A stretch of 54,985 nt of DNA from Rhodospirillaceae bacterium (GCA_002716125.1 PAZH01000009.1:1-54985); one strand, 5' to 3'; positions 33,988 through 43,434 are shown, counted from the first letter of the stretch. Numbers and translations are program-made. Notes: generated by a model not told the origin, from the letters alone.

Positions 33988-34989
33988 ATGTCAGAAGCTG
34001 CAGTGAACAACGACGACATGCTGCTTGAGGTCAATGGCCTCACGAAGCACTTCATGCTGAAAGCGGACGTTTATTCGAAGCTGGCGGGTGAGAAGGCCCA
34101 AACGCTCAAGGCCGTCGACGGCATCGATTTCCACATTCATAAAGGCGAAGTCTTGGGCCTCGTGGGGGAATCAGGTTGCGGCAAATCCACGACGGCGCGT
34201 TTGATCACGCGCTTGATCGAGCCGACCTCCGGCGAGGTCTCGCTCAAAGGCGAGGACCTGCTCGCCTTCAATCGGGATAAGATGCAGGACGTCCGTAAGG
34301 AAATTCAACTGGTCTTCCAGGATCCTTACAGCTCGCTCAATCCGCGTAAGACGATTATGCAGATGTTGAGCCGTCCGTTGGAAATTCACGGATTGGCCGA
34401 CAATTGGAAGGAAAAGCGCGAGCGTGTGCTGGAGCTCCTCGGTTATGTCGGTCTCGGGATTGAGCATATCGACCGCTATCCGCATGAATTTTCCGGCGGT
34501 CAGCGCCAACGCATCGCGATCGCGCGGGCGCTTTCGGTCAATCCGGAATTGGTGATCGGCGACGAGCCGGTTTCCGCTTTGGACGTGTCGATCCAGGCGC
34601 AGATCTTGAACCTCTTCCGGGATCTGCAAGAACAGTTCGATCTCACCTACCTGTTCATCGCGCACGACCTCAGCGTCATCCGGCATATCAGCGACCGGGT
34701 TGCGGTGATGTATGTCGGCAAGATCGTCGAGACGGGGACGGCAGCGGAACTCTTCAGCGAACCGATTCACCCGTATACCAAGGCGCTGCTGGCCGCCGTG
34801 CCGGAAGCGGATCCGACGAAAGCGCCACCGAAGCTGACCTTGAAGGGTGAAGTCTCGACGCCGATCGACCCGCCGCCCGGATGCCGGCTGTGCTCGCGCT
34901 GCCCGATCGAAACACCGATCTGCTCGCAGGAAACGCCGGTCCTCCAAGACAAGGGCGCCGGCCGCTTCGTCGCCTGTCATAACGTCTGA
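33988..34989 (+). CDS. dppF: dipeptide/oligopeptide ABC transporter ATP-binding protein (DppF/OppF-like)
   Basis: 333 residues, starting 3 bases after the dppD stop. Walker [10 protein letters not shown]-loop [13 protein letters not shown], signature SGGQRQR, Walker [13 protein letters not shown], switch His in IAHDLSVI. Ends with the family Cys motif [20 protein letters not shown]. The insertion [20 protein letters not shown] before the core is usual for OppF/DppF. Forms the second nucleotide-binding subunit with DppD. Followed by the convergent TAXI gene after 22 bases. Confidence 0.92.
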   Translation: MSEAAVNNDDMLLEVNGLTKHFMLKADVYSKLAGEKAQTLKAVDGIDFHIHKGEVLGLVGESGCGKSTTARLITRLIEPTSGEVSLKGEDLLAFNRDKMQDVRKEIQLVFQDPYSSLNPRKTIMQMLSRPLEIHGLADNWKEKRERVLELLGYVGLGIEHIDRYPHEFSGGQRQRIAIARALSVNPELVIGDEPVSALDVSIQAQILNLFRDLQEQFDLTYLFIAHDLSVIRHISDRVAVMYVGKIVETGTAAELFSEPIHPYTKALLAAVPEADPTKAPPKLTLKGEVSTPIDPPPGCRLCSRCPIETPICSQETPVLQDKGAGRFVACHNV

Positions 34990-35011
34990 CGCCGTCCCGC
35001 GGCGGCGAGGC

Positions 35012-35983
35012 TTACTCTTTTATCAGCCCGGCTTCGCGGTAGAAAATTTCCGCACCTTTGTGTAGGGGAGTGCCGATCCCGTCGAGGGCGGTGTCGATGG
35101 TGATCAATTCCCCTTTCGGGTGGCCCGTGGCGAGCTTCCGCAGCGAGTCCGGACGCCACAATGCTTTTGCCAATTGATAGACGAATTCTGGATCGGCTTC
35201 TTCCGATACGACCATAAGCGCGCTCACGTTGATCGTCGGAATCGGATAGCGGTTCTGATAAACGCCCGCGGGGATGACGCCGCGACTAAGGAACTTGTGC
35301 GCGTCGATGACGGACAGAATGCCCGGCCCCGTAAGCGCTAAAACATGGGCATTGAAGCCGCGATTAAGGGCGCGGCTGACATTTGCCGCCGGAAACCCGG
35401 CCACGGCGAAATAGGCATCGATATCGTTGACGATAATCGCGGCAGAGGCATCCTCTGGTGAAAGGTAATGCGCCTGTATATCGCGTTTTTCATTCAGCCC
35501 GGCGGCGTTCAATACAATCCGCGTGTCGACCAATGTTCCGGATGCCTCGTCACCGAGGGCGACGCGTTTGCCTTTCAGGTCGGCGAGCGTCTGTATTCGA
35601 GCGGTGCGACGCACGATGAGATGGATGCTTTCGGGATAAAGGCTCGCCAAGGCGCGAATTCTCGTGTGAGGTTTTCCCTTTCCTTCGAATATCCCGCGCC
35701 CGGTGTAGGCCCAATACGCGATATCCGATTGGACGAAGGCGGATTCCATCCAGCCGGCCGACACCGCTTCGACATTCTCGATCGAGCCCGGCGATGTCAC
35801 CGCTTGCGCTCTGACGTCCGGGGAGAGGTTTAGGATTCCGGCGACGATTTGGCCGATCGGGTAATAGGTTCTGCCGACGCCGCCGGTCCCGATTCGAAAC
35901 TCTCTTTTGGGTTCGGCATAACTTGGGGGCGCTATGGCGAATGAGACAATGAGGGCAACGAGGCCGAAGGTTCGTCCCAACAT
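35012..35983 (-). CDS. TAXI-family TRAP-type solute-binding protein
   Basis: 323 residues from ATG 35983 (an ATG at 36016 would extend it, but 35983 gives the signal peptide MLGRTFGLVALIVSFAIAPP with cleavage after SYAEP). Mature part starts FRIGTGGVGRTYYPIGQI, the TAXI hallmark, and continues RIQTLADLKGKRVALGDEAS. Periplasmic binding protein, usually for glutamate/aspartate or other dicarboxylates or short organic acids, partnered by a fused DctQM membrane protein. No such permease is in the window, so it is an orphan here or pairs in trans. It lies between the two convergent halves of the dpp-like system. Confidence 0.88.
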   Translation of the reverse strand: MLGRTFGLVALIVSFAIAPPSYAEPKREFRIGTGGVGRTYYPIGQIVAGILNLSPDVRAQAVTSPGSIENVEAVSAGWMESAFVQSDIAYWAYTGRGIFEGKGKPHTRIRALASLYPESIHLIVRRTARIQTLADLKGKRVALGDEASGTLVDTRIVLNAAGLNEKRDIQAHYLSPEDASAAIIVNDIDAYFAVAGFPAANVSRALNRGFNAHVLALTGPGILSVIDAHKFLSRGVIPAGVYQNRYPIPTINVSALMVVSEEADPEFVYQLAKALWRPDSLRKLATGHPKGELITIDTALDGIGTPLHKGAEIFYREAGLIKE

Positions 35984-36062
35984 AGATGGCGTTCCTCTTT
36001 GTCGCCCTACGGTCAAGTCCTACCCCTCTGCATGTCACTGTAGCCGAATATGGGGCGAAGAA

Positions 36063-36093
36063 AAAAGCCCGTCACATTGTGACGGGCTTTTCT
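36063..36093. terminator. bidirectional rho-independent terminator
   Basis: Stem AAAAGCCCGTCAC / GTGACGGGCTTTT (36063-36075 and 36079-36091) with a 3-base loop, A-run on one side and T-run on the other. It ends the minus-strand permease operon, whose last stop is at 36115. The orientation also suits a plus-strand transcript. It lies between the dppC stop and the TAXI start. Confidence 0.9.
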
Positions 36094-36114
36094 TTGGTGT
36101 GATGTTTTGAGCTT

Positions 36115-37062
36115 CTACCGCTCTGCCAGCCGCGGATCGAGGATATCCCGCAATCCGTCGCCGAAGAGGTTGAAGGCCAAAACCGTGTAGCAGATCGCCA
36201 GACCCGGCCAGACCGCGATCATGGGCGCTTTTTCCATGTAGTCGCGGGCCGCCGCCAAGTCCGCACCCCAATCTGGGGTCGGCGGCGGTGAGCCGAGGCC
36301 GAGGAACGACAGGGCGGCGATGATCAGGATGACAAATCCCAAACGAACCGTCGCATTGACGATCAACGGCGAAACGATATTCGGTAGAATTTGGCGCAGG
36401 GCGATATAACTGTCCTTTTCGCCCATGACCAAAGAGGCTTCCACATACTCTCTTTTCTTTTCGCTCAACACGGAGCCGCGCGCGAGACGCGCCACTTCTG
36501 GGAAGAAGGCGAATCCAAGCGCAAATACGAGTATGAGGTCGTTATATATCCCCTCGAGCTTCCATTCTCGCGCCAAGGTCACGATCAGCAGATACAATAA
36601 GAGTCCGGGAAACGCGAGCAAGCCATCCACGACGCGCATCCCGACCGTATCCGTCCATCCGCCGAAATAGCCCGAGAGAACGCCGTACGGGATACCGATC
36701 ATCAGGCCGAACGCCACGGCCAGGAGGCTGATCGTCACCAGGCGGCGGCCGCCCCACAGCAATCGTGAATAGATGTCACGCCCGAGCCGGTCCGTACCGA
36801 GGATGTGCTCAGCGCTTGGCGGTGCCAAACGCGCACGATAGTCCTGCTTCACCGGATCCCAGGTCGTGATCCACGGGGTTAGGATCAGGAAAACGCCCAA
36901 GACCGATAACATAAGAAACCCGGCGAGGGCCGTCTTACTCTTCCGCAGCTCGTACCACGCGTTGCTGAACCATTGCCGTACCAACGCCAACCGCTCCGCC
37001 ATTGTCGGCGGATGAATATCGACGGCTTCCCTGCCACCGTGGCCAATATCTGTGTTTGCCAT
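36115..37062 (-). CDS. dppC: ABC transporter permease (DppC/OppC-like)
   Basis: 315 residues with about six membrane helices. N-terminal helix LAGFLMLSVLGVFLILTPWI, periplasmic LAPPSAEHILGTDRLGRDIY (the OppC-type conserved GTDxxGRD block), and the cytoplasmic EAA loop EVARLARGSVLSEKKREYVE-ASLVMGEKD. The C-terminal end is typical: FNLFGDGLRDILDPRL. Inner-membrane half of the channel; partner of DppB encoded 10 bases upstream. Last gene of the minus operon, followed by a strong terminator. Confidence 0.92.
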   Translation of the reverse strand: MANTDIGHGGREAVDIHPPTMAERLALVRQWFSNAWYELRKSKTALAGFLMLSVLGVFLILTPWITTWDPVKQDYRARLAPPSAEHILGTDRLGRDIYSRLLWGGRRLVTISLLAVAFGLMIGIPYGVLSGYFGGWTDTVGMRVVDGLLAFPGLLLYLLIVTLAREWKLEGIYNDLILVFALGFAFFPEVARLARGSVLSEKKREYVEASLVMGEKDSYIALRQILPNIVSPLIVNATVRLGFVILIIAALSFLGLGSPPPTPDWGADLAAARDYMEKAPMIAVWPGLAICYTVLAFNLFGDGLRDILDPRLAER

Positions 37063-37072
37063 GGCTTGTCTC

Positions 37073-38023
37073 CTAACTCAGCTCGACGCGCGGGTTCAGG
37101 TAACGGTACGTCATATCAACACAGAGATTGATGATCACGACGATGATACCCAAAACCAGGACACCCGCTTGGATCAGCGGGTAATCGCGTTGGATGATCG
37201 CTTCGAAGATCGCGCGGCCGATACCGGGCCAGGCGAAAATCGATTCCAAGACCACCGTTCCGCCCAGCAGATTGGCCAATTGCAGGCCGCTGATGGTGAT
37301 GGTTGGAATCATCGCATTGCGAAGCGTGTACTTATAAATGACTTTATTCTCGCTGAACCCGAGAGAACGTCCGGTGTCCACATACTCCTTATTCATCTCG
37401 TCGAGCATGCTGGACCGTGTAAGACGGGTCGTGAACGCCGCCTGCCTGAATCCGACGGCGATGGCCGGGAGGATCAGGAAGATAAGGCTTTGTTTGAAAT
37501 CTACGAATGGACTGATGTAGCCGGATGACGGCAACCAGCCGAGGTAGAGCGAGAAGACCAGGACGCACATAATGGCGAACCAGAATTCCGGAATTGAAAT
37601 GCCGGCCAACGAACTCACCTGCGCGGCGTAATCCGTTGGCGTGTTTCGTCGCACGGCCGCAAGCGTACCGAGAGGGATCGCGATCAACATCGACAAGCCA
37701 ATGCCGACGACCGCGAGATAGACCGTCGCCGGTATGCCCTCCAAGAGTTCCTGGGTAACGGGCCGTCGCGTGATCAGCGACTTGCCGAACTCGAACTGGA
37801 CGGCTTTCCCAAGCCATTTGCCGTATTGGACGTAAACCGGTTGGTCGAGACCGAATTCTTTCTCAAGGGCCGCGCGAACTTCCGGGTCCTCGACGTCTTC
37901 CTCGCCGATCATCGTATCGATGATATCGCCCGGCAGCAGCTGCACGAACGTGAACACCACAAGGGTCAGCACGAACAGAACCGGTATCAGATAGAGAATA
38001 CGGCGGATAAGGTATGCGAGCAT
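37073..38023 (-). CDS. dppB: ABC transporter permease (DppB/OppB-like)
   Basis: 316 residues, six helices. Starts MLAYLIRRILYLIPVLFVLT, the characteristic DppB N-terminus. The EAA motif region reads TRLTRSSMLDEMNKEYVDTG-RSLG, and the C-terminus ends DMTYRYLNPRVEL. A loop specific to this branch is IGEEDVEDPEVRAALEKEFG after the first helix. Inner membrane. Preceded, across 96 bases, by the binding-protein gene; that gap contains a long perfect hairpin. Confidence 0.92.
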   Translation of the reverse strand: MLAYLIRRILYLIPVLFVLTLVVFTFVQLLPGDIIDTMIGEEDVEDPEVRAALEKEFGLDQPVYVQYGKWLGKAVQFEFGKSLITRRPVTQELLEGIPATVYLAVVGIGLSMLIAIPLGTLAAVRRNTPTDYAAQVSSLAGISIPEFWFAIMCVLVFSLYLGWLPSSGYISPFVDFKQSLIFLILPAIAVGFRQAAFTTRLTRSSMLDEMNKEYVDTGRSLGFSENKVIYKYTLRNAMIPTITISGLQLANLLGGTVVLESIFAWPGIGRAIFEAIIQRDYPLIQAGVLVLGIIVVIINLCVDMTYRYLNPRVELS

Positions 38024-38072
38024 TACCTTGGGCTCCCCCCTGTGCCTGTAACTTTTCTCGGAGTTCTATCAA

Positions 38073-38099
38073 ACCGCCGCGGTAAAATACCGCGGCGGT
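38073..38099 (-). promoter_or_regulatory. perfect 12-bp intercistronic hairpin between dppA and dppB
   Basis: ACCGCCGCGGTA-AAA-TACCGCGGCGGT: a 12-bp perfect stem with a 3-base loop and no T-run. It follows the binding-protein stop by about 20 bases. Such elements commonly protect the upstream message or partly terminate transcription, giving more binding protein than permease (as at malE-malF). The role here is inferred from position. Confidence 0.75.
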
Positions 38100-38119
38100 C
38101 GATAGAAAGGCTTGGATCC

Positions 38120-39751
38120 CTAGGTCGTGGTGTCGATCCAGGATGTACGCAGGCCACCCTGCGTATACTGGAACGGACCCGGGAAGGCCGGCTTGTAGCC
38201 TTTGAGTTTCTTCGTGCCGGCTTCCAGAAGCGGAATGTAGTGCGTGTAAATCAACGGCACATCCGTGTTGATGATGCTGTCGATGTCCGCATACATCTGA
38301 CGGCGCTTGTCGTTGTCGAGCTCGACCTTCGCCGCCGTGATGAGTTGGTCGACCTTCTCGTTCTCGTAGCCGTACCGGGTCTTGTTGGTCGGCGATTGAG
38401 AATGGAAGGCACGTGCGTACCAAGCGTCTGGATCCATCCGGTAGCTGTTTGCGGAGGAATCCATGTTGAAGTCGCCCTTCTTGTACTTCGCACGCAGCAC
38501 CGGATTCGGGTGAATCTCGAAGCTGATGTTGAAGCCGGCTTCTTGCAGCATGGAGTGCACGATTTCGCCAGTCTGGTGCATGTACGGATAAGCATCGCGT
38601 GCCACCAGAAGGATTTTGACGTCGCTGCCGCCTGCTTTCTTGAGCAGGGACTTCGCCTTGTCCGGATCGTATTCCGGCCACGGCTTGACGTTCGATGAAT
38701 GCCACGGGCTGCTCTTGTAATAGAAGCTTTCCGCGATCGAGCCCTGACCGTGGAAGATCGCCTGATGGATACCTTCATGGTCAATGGCGTGTGCCGCTGC
38801 GAGACGCAGCATATGGGCGTTCGGGTTGTCCTTCGGCGAGAAGGGACCGTTCTTCAAGTTGAAGGAAACATACCCGGTGCCGACTTGGCTGACTTCCCAC
38901 GTATTGAAGTCATTCGAGTAGTTCTTCTTGAAGTCACCCATGTCCGCATAGGCCATGTTGTCGATCAGATCGACTTCGCCGGTGCGGAGCGCGGTGAGAC
39001 GGACGCGGTCTTCTTTCTTCGGCTTACCGATGACGCCGTCGAGATACGGCAGAGCGTTGCCGTCCGCATCTGTTTCCCAGAAGTTCTCGAAACGAACCAT
39101 TTCGGTCGTATCAAAACGCTTCCAGCTCTTGAACTTGAACGGACCGCAACCTTGCGGATTGGTGTCGGCCGTATCCGCGCCACCCGGTGCCATCATGTTG
39201 ATCGGATAGTACATGACGTTCGCCGCGAAGATCGCGCTTGGGTTCTTCAAATGAATCTGAACCGTGTACTTGTCGTCGACCGTAACGCGCTCGACGTCGG
39301 TAATGGCCGAACGGGTAAACGCATGACCGATTTTCGGGTCCTTGATCCGTTCGATATTCCATTTGATCGAATCAGCGTCGATCGTCTGGCCGTTGTGATA
39401 CTCGGCACCCTTGCGAAGCTTGAAGGTATAAGTCTTCAGGTCTTTCGAGATATCGTAAGACTCGGCCAAACCTGGCTTGAGGTTCATGTTCTCGTCAAAG
39501 TCGAGAAGGCCAGCCGTGGTCGCCGCAAGCGGTGACGAAACGTAGTACAGAATATTCCGATGCGGATCGAGGCCGCGGGCGTCGGAACGCGTGGCGAAGC
39601 GGACGGTCCCGCCTCTCTTTGGATGACGTTTGGCCGCATTCGCGATGCCGGGGTCCATACCCAGTGCCGCTGCCCCCGCGACCGCACCCGACGTCGCCAA
39701 GAACTCCCGGCGTGTCGGCTGTATCGATTGTTTCTTGTCGTCTTTCGACAT
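38120..39751 (-). CDS. dppA: ABC transporter substrate-binding protein (DppA/OppA-like, Tat signal)
   Basis: 543 residues. N-terminal twin-arginine signal TRREFLATSGAVAGAAALG, cleavage expected after IANAA, so exported folded. SBP_bac_5 (cluster C) features follow: GGTVRFATRSDARGLDPHRN, LAESYDISKDLKTYTFKLRK, GAEYHNGQTIDADSIKWNIE and the late SLLKKAGG region. Binds the peptide or other ligand for the DppBCDF complex. Excellent ribosome site GGGAGGAAA before ATG 39751. First gene of the minus operon; its promoter should lie in 39752-40034, a 283-base AT-richer gap in which I can name no specific element. Confidence 0.93.
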   Translation of the reverse strand: MSKDDKKQSIQPTRREFLATSGAVAGAAALGMDPGIANAAKRHPKRGGTVRFATRSDARGLDPHRNILYYVSSPLAATTAGLLDFDENMNLKPGLAESYDISKDLKTYTFKLRKGAEYHNGQTIDADSIKWNIERIKDPKIGHAFTRSAITDVERVTVDDKYTVQIHLKNPSAIFAANVMYYPINMMAPGGADTADTNPQGCGPFKFKSWKRFDTTEMVRFENFWETDADGNALPYLDGVIGKPKKEDRVRLTALRTGEVDLIDNMAYADMGDFKKNYSNDFNTWEVSQVGTGYVSFNLKNGPFSPKDNPNAHMLRLAAAHAIDHEGIHQAIFHGQGSIAESFYYKSSPWHSSNVKPWPEYDPDKAKSLLKKAGGSDVKILLVARDAYPYMHQTGEIVHSMLQEAGFNISFEIHPNPVLRAKYKKGDFNMDSSANSYRMDPDAWYARAFHSQSPTNKTRYGYENEKVDQLITAAKVELDNDKRRQMYADIDSIINTDVPLIYTHYIPLLEAGTKKLKGYKPAFPGPFQYTQGGLRTSWIDTTT

Positions 39752-40034
39752 ATTGGATTTCCTCCCTTAGTTCGGTCCATCCTCGTCGACGGATGGTGCC
39801 TTTCCCCTTGAGCCTTTCGTGGCCTCAGAAAAAAGAGCCCCTTCCGGCGTTGTTTTGTCGGACGTCAGACTTCAACAAACGTGACGACTGATGAACCGAC
39901 TATCGCACTTCGTAGTTTTCAATATTAAGCTTAACACGTTCAGCGCGTCTTTGAAGGGGAAAGAGCGCGATTCGAGCGATTCATTTGAGACGGAAAAATT
40001 CGTGGATTTTGAGTGTTTTGATAGATTTTTACAG

Positions 40035-40502
40035 ATGGCACCGATGAAAGATTATTTACGTCCGCCCTTCATTCCACCCTTTTGGTTAATCGTATCGATA
40101 TTATCGATGGTGGGGCTCGACCAAATTGAGGGGGCGGCGCGCATTGTGCCGGCGGATATCGGCTGGGTGGGATGGTTCTTGATCGGCGGTGGGCTCGCCG
40201 TCGCGGTCTTTGTGGATATCATCTTCAAGCGACGTGGCACGACCATATTACCGTTTCGCGAGTCCAGCGCGCTGGTCACGGAAGGCCCGTTCCGCTACTC
40301 GCGAAATCCGATCTATTGCGGCATGACGGCGGCGTTGATCGGCCTCGGGCTGCTTATGGGTACAGCAGCCCCGTTTATCGTCGTGCCGGTCTTCGTGCTG
40401 ATTATCGACAGATGCTTCATTCGTCCCGAAGAGGCCGTCCTGGAGACGACCTTCGGCGACGAATACCGCGCTTACAAAACGCGGGTACGGCGGTGGATTT
40501 AA
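40035..40502 (+). CDS. isoprenylcysteine carboxyl methyltransferase-family membrane protein
   Basis: 155 residues from ATG 40035 (ATG 40044 is equally possible; an open stretch back to 39891 looks non-coding). Four hydrophobic segments, e.g. IPPFWLIVSILSMVGLD and GWVGWFLIGGGLAVAVFVDI. The C-terminal half carries the SAM-binding ICMT/PEMT signature: GPFRYSRNPIYCGMTAALIG, then EEAVLETTFGDEYRAYKTRV. Bacterial members methylate lipids or other small acceptors, or have unknown targets. Divergent from dppA and convergent with the glyoxalase gene. Confidence 0.85.
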   Translation: MAPMKDYLRPPFIPPFWLIVSILSMVGLDQIEGAARIVPADIGWVGWFLIGGGLAVAVFVDIIFKRRGTTILPFRESSALVTEGPFRYSRNPIYCGMTAALIGLGLLMGTAAPFIVVPVFVLIIDRCFIRPEEAVLETTFGDEYRAYKTRVRRWI

Positions 40503-40508
40503 CGCGGC

Positions 40509-40949
40509 CTACCAGCTGCCGGTGTTCTCCATCGATTGCCACGGCTCGGCAGCTTCCTTCGCGCCGCCTTTCTGCAGCAATTCGATCGAGATGCCGTCGG
40601 GCGAGCGAATGAAGGCCATATAGCCGTCGCGCGGCGGCCGGTTGATGGTGACGCCAGAGGCTTGGAGGGCGGCGCAAAGTTGGTAGATATCGTCGACTTC
40701 GAAAGCCAGGTGGCCGAAATTGCGCCCGCCTGTGTAATCTTCTGGGTCCCAGTTGTACGTCAGTTCAAGAACCGGCGCTTTCGAGGCTTCCGCGTTGGCT
40801 TTGTCCTCGGATGCGGCCAGGAACAGGTTCGTATAGCGGCCCTTCTCGCTTTCCGTCCGGCGGGTTTCGACCATGCCGAGCTTGTTGCAATAGAAGTCGA
40901 GCGACTCATCCAGGTTTTTGACCCGTACCATCGTGTGTAGATAACGCAT
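40509..40949 (-). CDS. gloA: lactoylglutathione lyase (glyoxalase I)
   Basis: 146 residues from ATG 40949 (a TTG three codons upstream is less likely; AGGGAGTT precedes the ATG). Two VOC beta-alpha-beta-beta-beta modules. The four metal ligands of GloA are all visible: His in [10 protein letters not shown], Glu in LELTYNWD, His in [11 protein letters not shown] and Glu in [10 protein letters not shown]. Converts the methylglyoxal-glutathione hemithioacetal to S-lactoylglutathione. Cytoplasmic detoxification enzyme. Downstream of a methyltransferase gene on the same strand, 43 bases apart. Confidence 0.95.
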   Translation of the reverse strand: MRYLHTMVRVKNLDESLDFYCNKLGMVETRRTESEKGRYTNLFLAASEDKANAEASKAPVLELTYNWDPEDYTGGRNFGHLAFEVDDIYQLCAALQASGVTINRPPRDGYMAFIRSPDGISIELLQKGGAKEAAEPWQSMENTGSW

Positions 40950-40992
40950 ACTCGGCAACTCCCTCTAATCCGAATTCGATGTTGGCAATGTT

Positions 40993-41718
40993 TTAACACG
41001 CCGCTTTCCGGCAGATAAAGGCCACGCGTCGCGGAAGGGTCTCGACGGGCCCAATCCTATCCGCCATGTCGACCGAGAATCCGCATTGCTGCAGCCGTTG
41101 GGCGATCTTGTCAGGGTCATGCAGGTACAATCGATGGGTCTCGCGGGACCGCCGCCATCGGCCGCTGACCTGGCGATCGATGGCAATATCCCGATGAAGC
41201 CGTGTCCCGTCGCGGTTTTCGTGCACGCCGTGGTCGATACGCCAATCGTGTTCGGCACGGCGATTTCGGTATTGAAACCGGTTTGCGGGGTCGCGGGCCA
41301 CGATGTCGAACAAAAACATCCCGCCCGGTGCCAGCGCGCGATAGATCCGTTCGAGGACGATGTTGTTCTTCAACGCATGGCGCCCGTCTTTCGTTAGATA
41401 AAACATAACCTCGCCGAGCGCCGTTACCGCGTGCGCAGATGGAAACGTAAAGTCGCCGATATCCGCGCAGTGTAGTTCCGCCTGCGGCGCGGTTTCCGCC
41501 GCGAGTGCCAATGCTGGTGCGGAGACGTCGACACCGATCGCTTTGAAACCCGCCGTCGTCAAAGCCGCCAAAAGATGTCCGCCGTTGCAGCCGAGGTCGA
41601 GCACGGTACCACCTCCGATCCCGAATTCACGCAGCAGCGCGAGAACCGCAGGCGGTAGCCGGGAATCCGCGAACCCGACATGATGACAATAGGCTAAATC
41701 TTCTGCATAGAACGTCAT
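40993..41718 (-). CDS. class I SAM-dependent methyltransferase
   Basis: 241 residues. SAM-binding motif I LDLGCNGGHLLAALTTAGFK, motif II acidic end GVDVSAPALALA, motif post-II LHCADIGDFTFPSAHAVTAL and motif III YRALAPGGMFLFDI. The C-terminal part has LYLHDPDKIAQRLQQCGFSV, a UbiE/SmtA-like continuation. The acceptor is unknown. N-terminal MTFYAEDLAYCHHVGFADSR resembles methyltransferases acting on small molecules. Starts 43 bases from the divergent MFS gene, so the promoters overlap. Confidence 0.85.
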   Translation of the reverse strand: MTFYAEDLAYCHHVGFADSRLPPAVLALLREFGIGGGTVLDLGCNGGHLLAALTTAGFKAIGVDVSAPALALAAETAPQAELHCADIGDFTFPSAHAVTALGEVMFYLTKDGRHALKNNIVLERIYRALAPGGMFLFDIVARDPANRFQYRNRRAEHDWRIDHGVHENRDGTRLHRDIAIDRQVSGRWRRSRETHRLYLHDPDKIAQRLQQCGFSVDMADRIGPVETLPRRVAFICRKAAC

Positions 41719-41761
41719 GACGAGCCGTTTATAAGCGGTTTCATTGACCCAGATAAGTCAA

Positions 41762-42970
41762 ATGCATGATCTATTAGACCGGCGTGTCCTCACGCCGCTT
41801 ATTGCCATCACCCTGATGCAAAGCGCGATCGTCATGTCGTCCTACGGCATTACGGTCGTCGTCCCGGATGCAGCGGGCGATATTGGCATCCGACCGGAGT
41901 GGGTTGGCTATCTCTTTGCGACAATTTACGCGACGGCGAGCCTGTCGGGCGTTTTGTCTGGGAGAATGATCGCGGCGTGGGGTGCCGCTGGCGCCTATCG
42001 CCTGATGATGGCTGCCATTGCGCTGGGTGCGTTTGCTTTGATGGGGGCGACACCGCTTCTCGCGTTTCTTTCGGCAGCGCTGCTCGGCTTGGCGACAGGT
42101 CCAATGAACCCCGTCGGCAGTCATGTCCTTGCGCGCATTTCGCCGCCCGGTTGGGCGGCTTTTATTTTCTCGGTCAAGCAGTGCGCCACGCCGGGCGGCG
42201 GGGCGCTCGCGGGTATTTTGTTTCCGCCGCTGGTTCTGATTTGGGGCTGGCAAAACGCATTTCTGATCATTCCCGTCGCGGCGGTTCTGTTCCCGCTGGC
42301 GATACGATTTTGCGGGCTCGACAGCGACACGGAGACAACGGTCAACAAACCGGACCCGTCGCAGGCCGGCGGCGCGTTCGAGTCGTTACGTCTGTCGCTC
42401 GCGACCCGGCGGATCGCTGCGACGTCGATGGCCTGCATGTTGTTCGCGGGCAGTCAGGTCGCGCTTATTGCGTTCCTTGTTGTCTATCTTTGGCAGATCG
42501 GTGTGATGTCCGTGGCGCAGGCCGGACTGGCGTTTTCTTTGTTTCACGCGAGCGGTGTCGCGGCCCGCTTGGTCTTTGGGTGGTTTGCGGAGCGACGGAT
42601 CTCGTCTGCCGCCCTCTTGGTGTTCTCCGCCTGCGGCATGGCGGTCTCGCTGATCGCGATGGCGAGCTTTTCGACCGAGTGGTCCCTGTGGGCCATGTTC
42701 ACGGTCATTGCGTTCGCGGGATGCACAGGCAACGGCTGGGTCGGCTTGCTCTTCGCGGAGCTCGCGCGCTTGGCGCCCGAAGGAAAGACCGCCGATGTGA
42801 CCGGCGGTGCCCAGGTCTTTATGTATGCGGGTGTTTTCGTGACACCGCTCGTCTGCAGCGCCGCCCTGGACCTCACGGGCGGCAATTACGACGCTGTCTT
42901 TGCGATTTTGACGTGTTTGGCCGTGGCTGCCGCTGCACTGCTTGAATGGGGCCGGCGCGGCACGGATTAG
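41762..42970 (+). CDS. MFS transporter
   Basis: 402 residues from ATG 41762 (TTG 41744 would add six; no clear ribosome site for either). Twelve hydrophobic segments: PLIAITLMQSAIVMSSYGIT, WVGYLFATIYATASLSGVLS, LATGPMNPVGSHVLARISPP, QCATPGGGALAGILFPPLVL and more. The helix 2-3 loop reads SGRMIAAWGAAGAYRL. Resembles the nitrate/cyanate/oxalate-type carriers (NarK/OxlT-like). Substrate unknown. The stop overlaps the stop of the convergent Lrp regulator. Confidence 0.88.
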   Translation: MHDLLDRRVLTPLIAITLMQSAIVMSSYGITVVVPDAAGDIGIRPEWVGYLFATIYATASLSGVLSGRMIAAWGAAGAYRLMMAAIALGAFALMGATPLLAFLSAALLGLATGPMNPVGSHVLARISPPGWAAFIFSVKQCATPGGGALAGILFPPLVLIWGWQNAFLIIPVAAVLFPLAIRFCGLDSDTETTVNKPDPSQAGGAFESLRLSLATRRIAATSMACMLFAGSQVALIAFLVVYLWQIGVMSVAQAGLAFSLFHASGVAARLVFGWFAERRISSAALLVFSACGMAVSLIAMASFSTEWSLWAMFTVIAFAGCTGNGWVGLLFAELARLAPEGKTADVTGGAQVFMYAGVFVTPLVCSAALDLTGGNYDAVFAILTCLAVAAAALLEWGRRGTD

Positions 42971-43401
42971 GCGAGCAGACGGGTACGGCGCGGAACCGGT
43001 GTCGATTGTAGGATCGATGTATTCGTCGTCGCGAAGGGAATTATCTCGTCGATGACCGCTTCGAGTTCCTCAATCGAGCGCAAATGAGCCGTGGCGATAA
43101 AGCAATCATCGCCCGTCACGCGATGGCATTCGACAACCGGGTCGAGTGTTGTCATCAGTGCCGCGATTTTTTGGTGATTTCCCGGCATCGGCCGAATGCG
43201 GATATAAGCAGCCAGCGGGAAACCTAGGGCCTTCGGCTCGACCTTTAAGGAGAATCCGGCCACGACACCGATATCCTCAAGGCGGCGGATGCGCTCGGCG
43301 ACGCTCGGGGCCGATAGTCCGGTCTTGCGGGCCAGTTCTGCGTTTGACGTCCGGCCGTTCAGGGTAAGCAAGTTTACGATCTGTTTATCAATATCGTCCA
43401 T
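42967..43401 (-). CDS. Lrp/AsnC-family transcriptional regulator
   Basis: 144 residues from ATG 43401 (open frame continues to 43479, but MDDIDKQIVNLLTLNGRTSN is the family N-terminus). Winged helix-turn-helix: NAELARKTGLSAPSVAERIR. RAM/AsnC ligand-binding domain: ECHRVTGDDCFIATAHLRSI. Regulators of this type respond to amino acids and often control a divergent exporter. Here the neighbour is an EamA exporter 113 bases away, with an AT-rich intergenic region containing a 13-bp palindrome (43435-43447). Confidence 0.92.
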   Translation of the reverse strand: MDDIDKQIVNLLTLNGRTSNAELARKTGLSAPSVAERIRRLEDIGVVAGFSLKVEPKALGFPLAAYIRIRPMPGNHQKIAALMTTLDPVVECHRVTGDDCFIATAHLRSIEELEAVIDEIIPFATTNTSILQSTPVPRRTRLLA

Positions 43402-43434
43402 GCAAACGATAATAAGGAAATTATTTAATATTTT

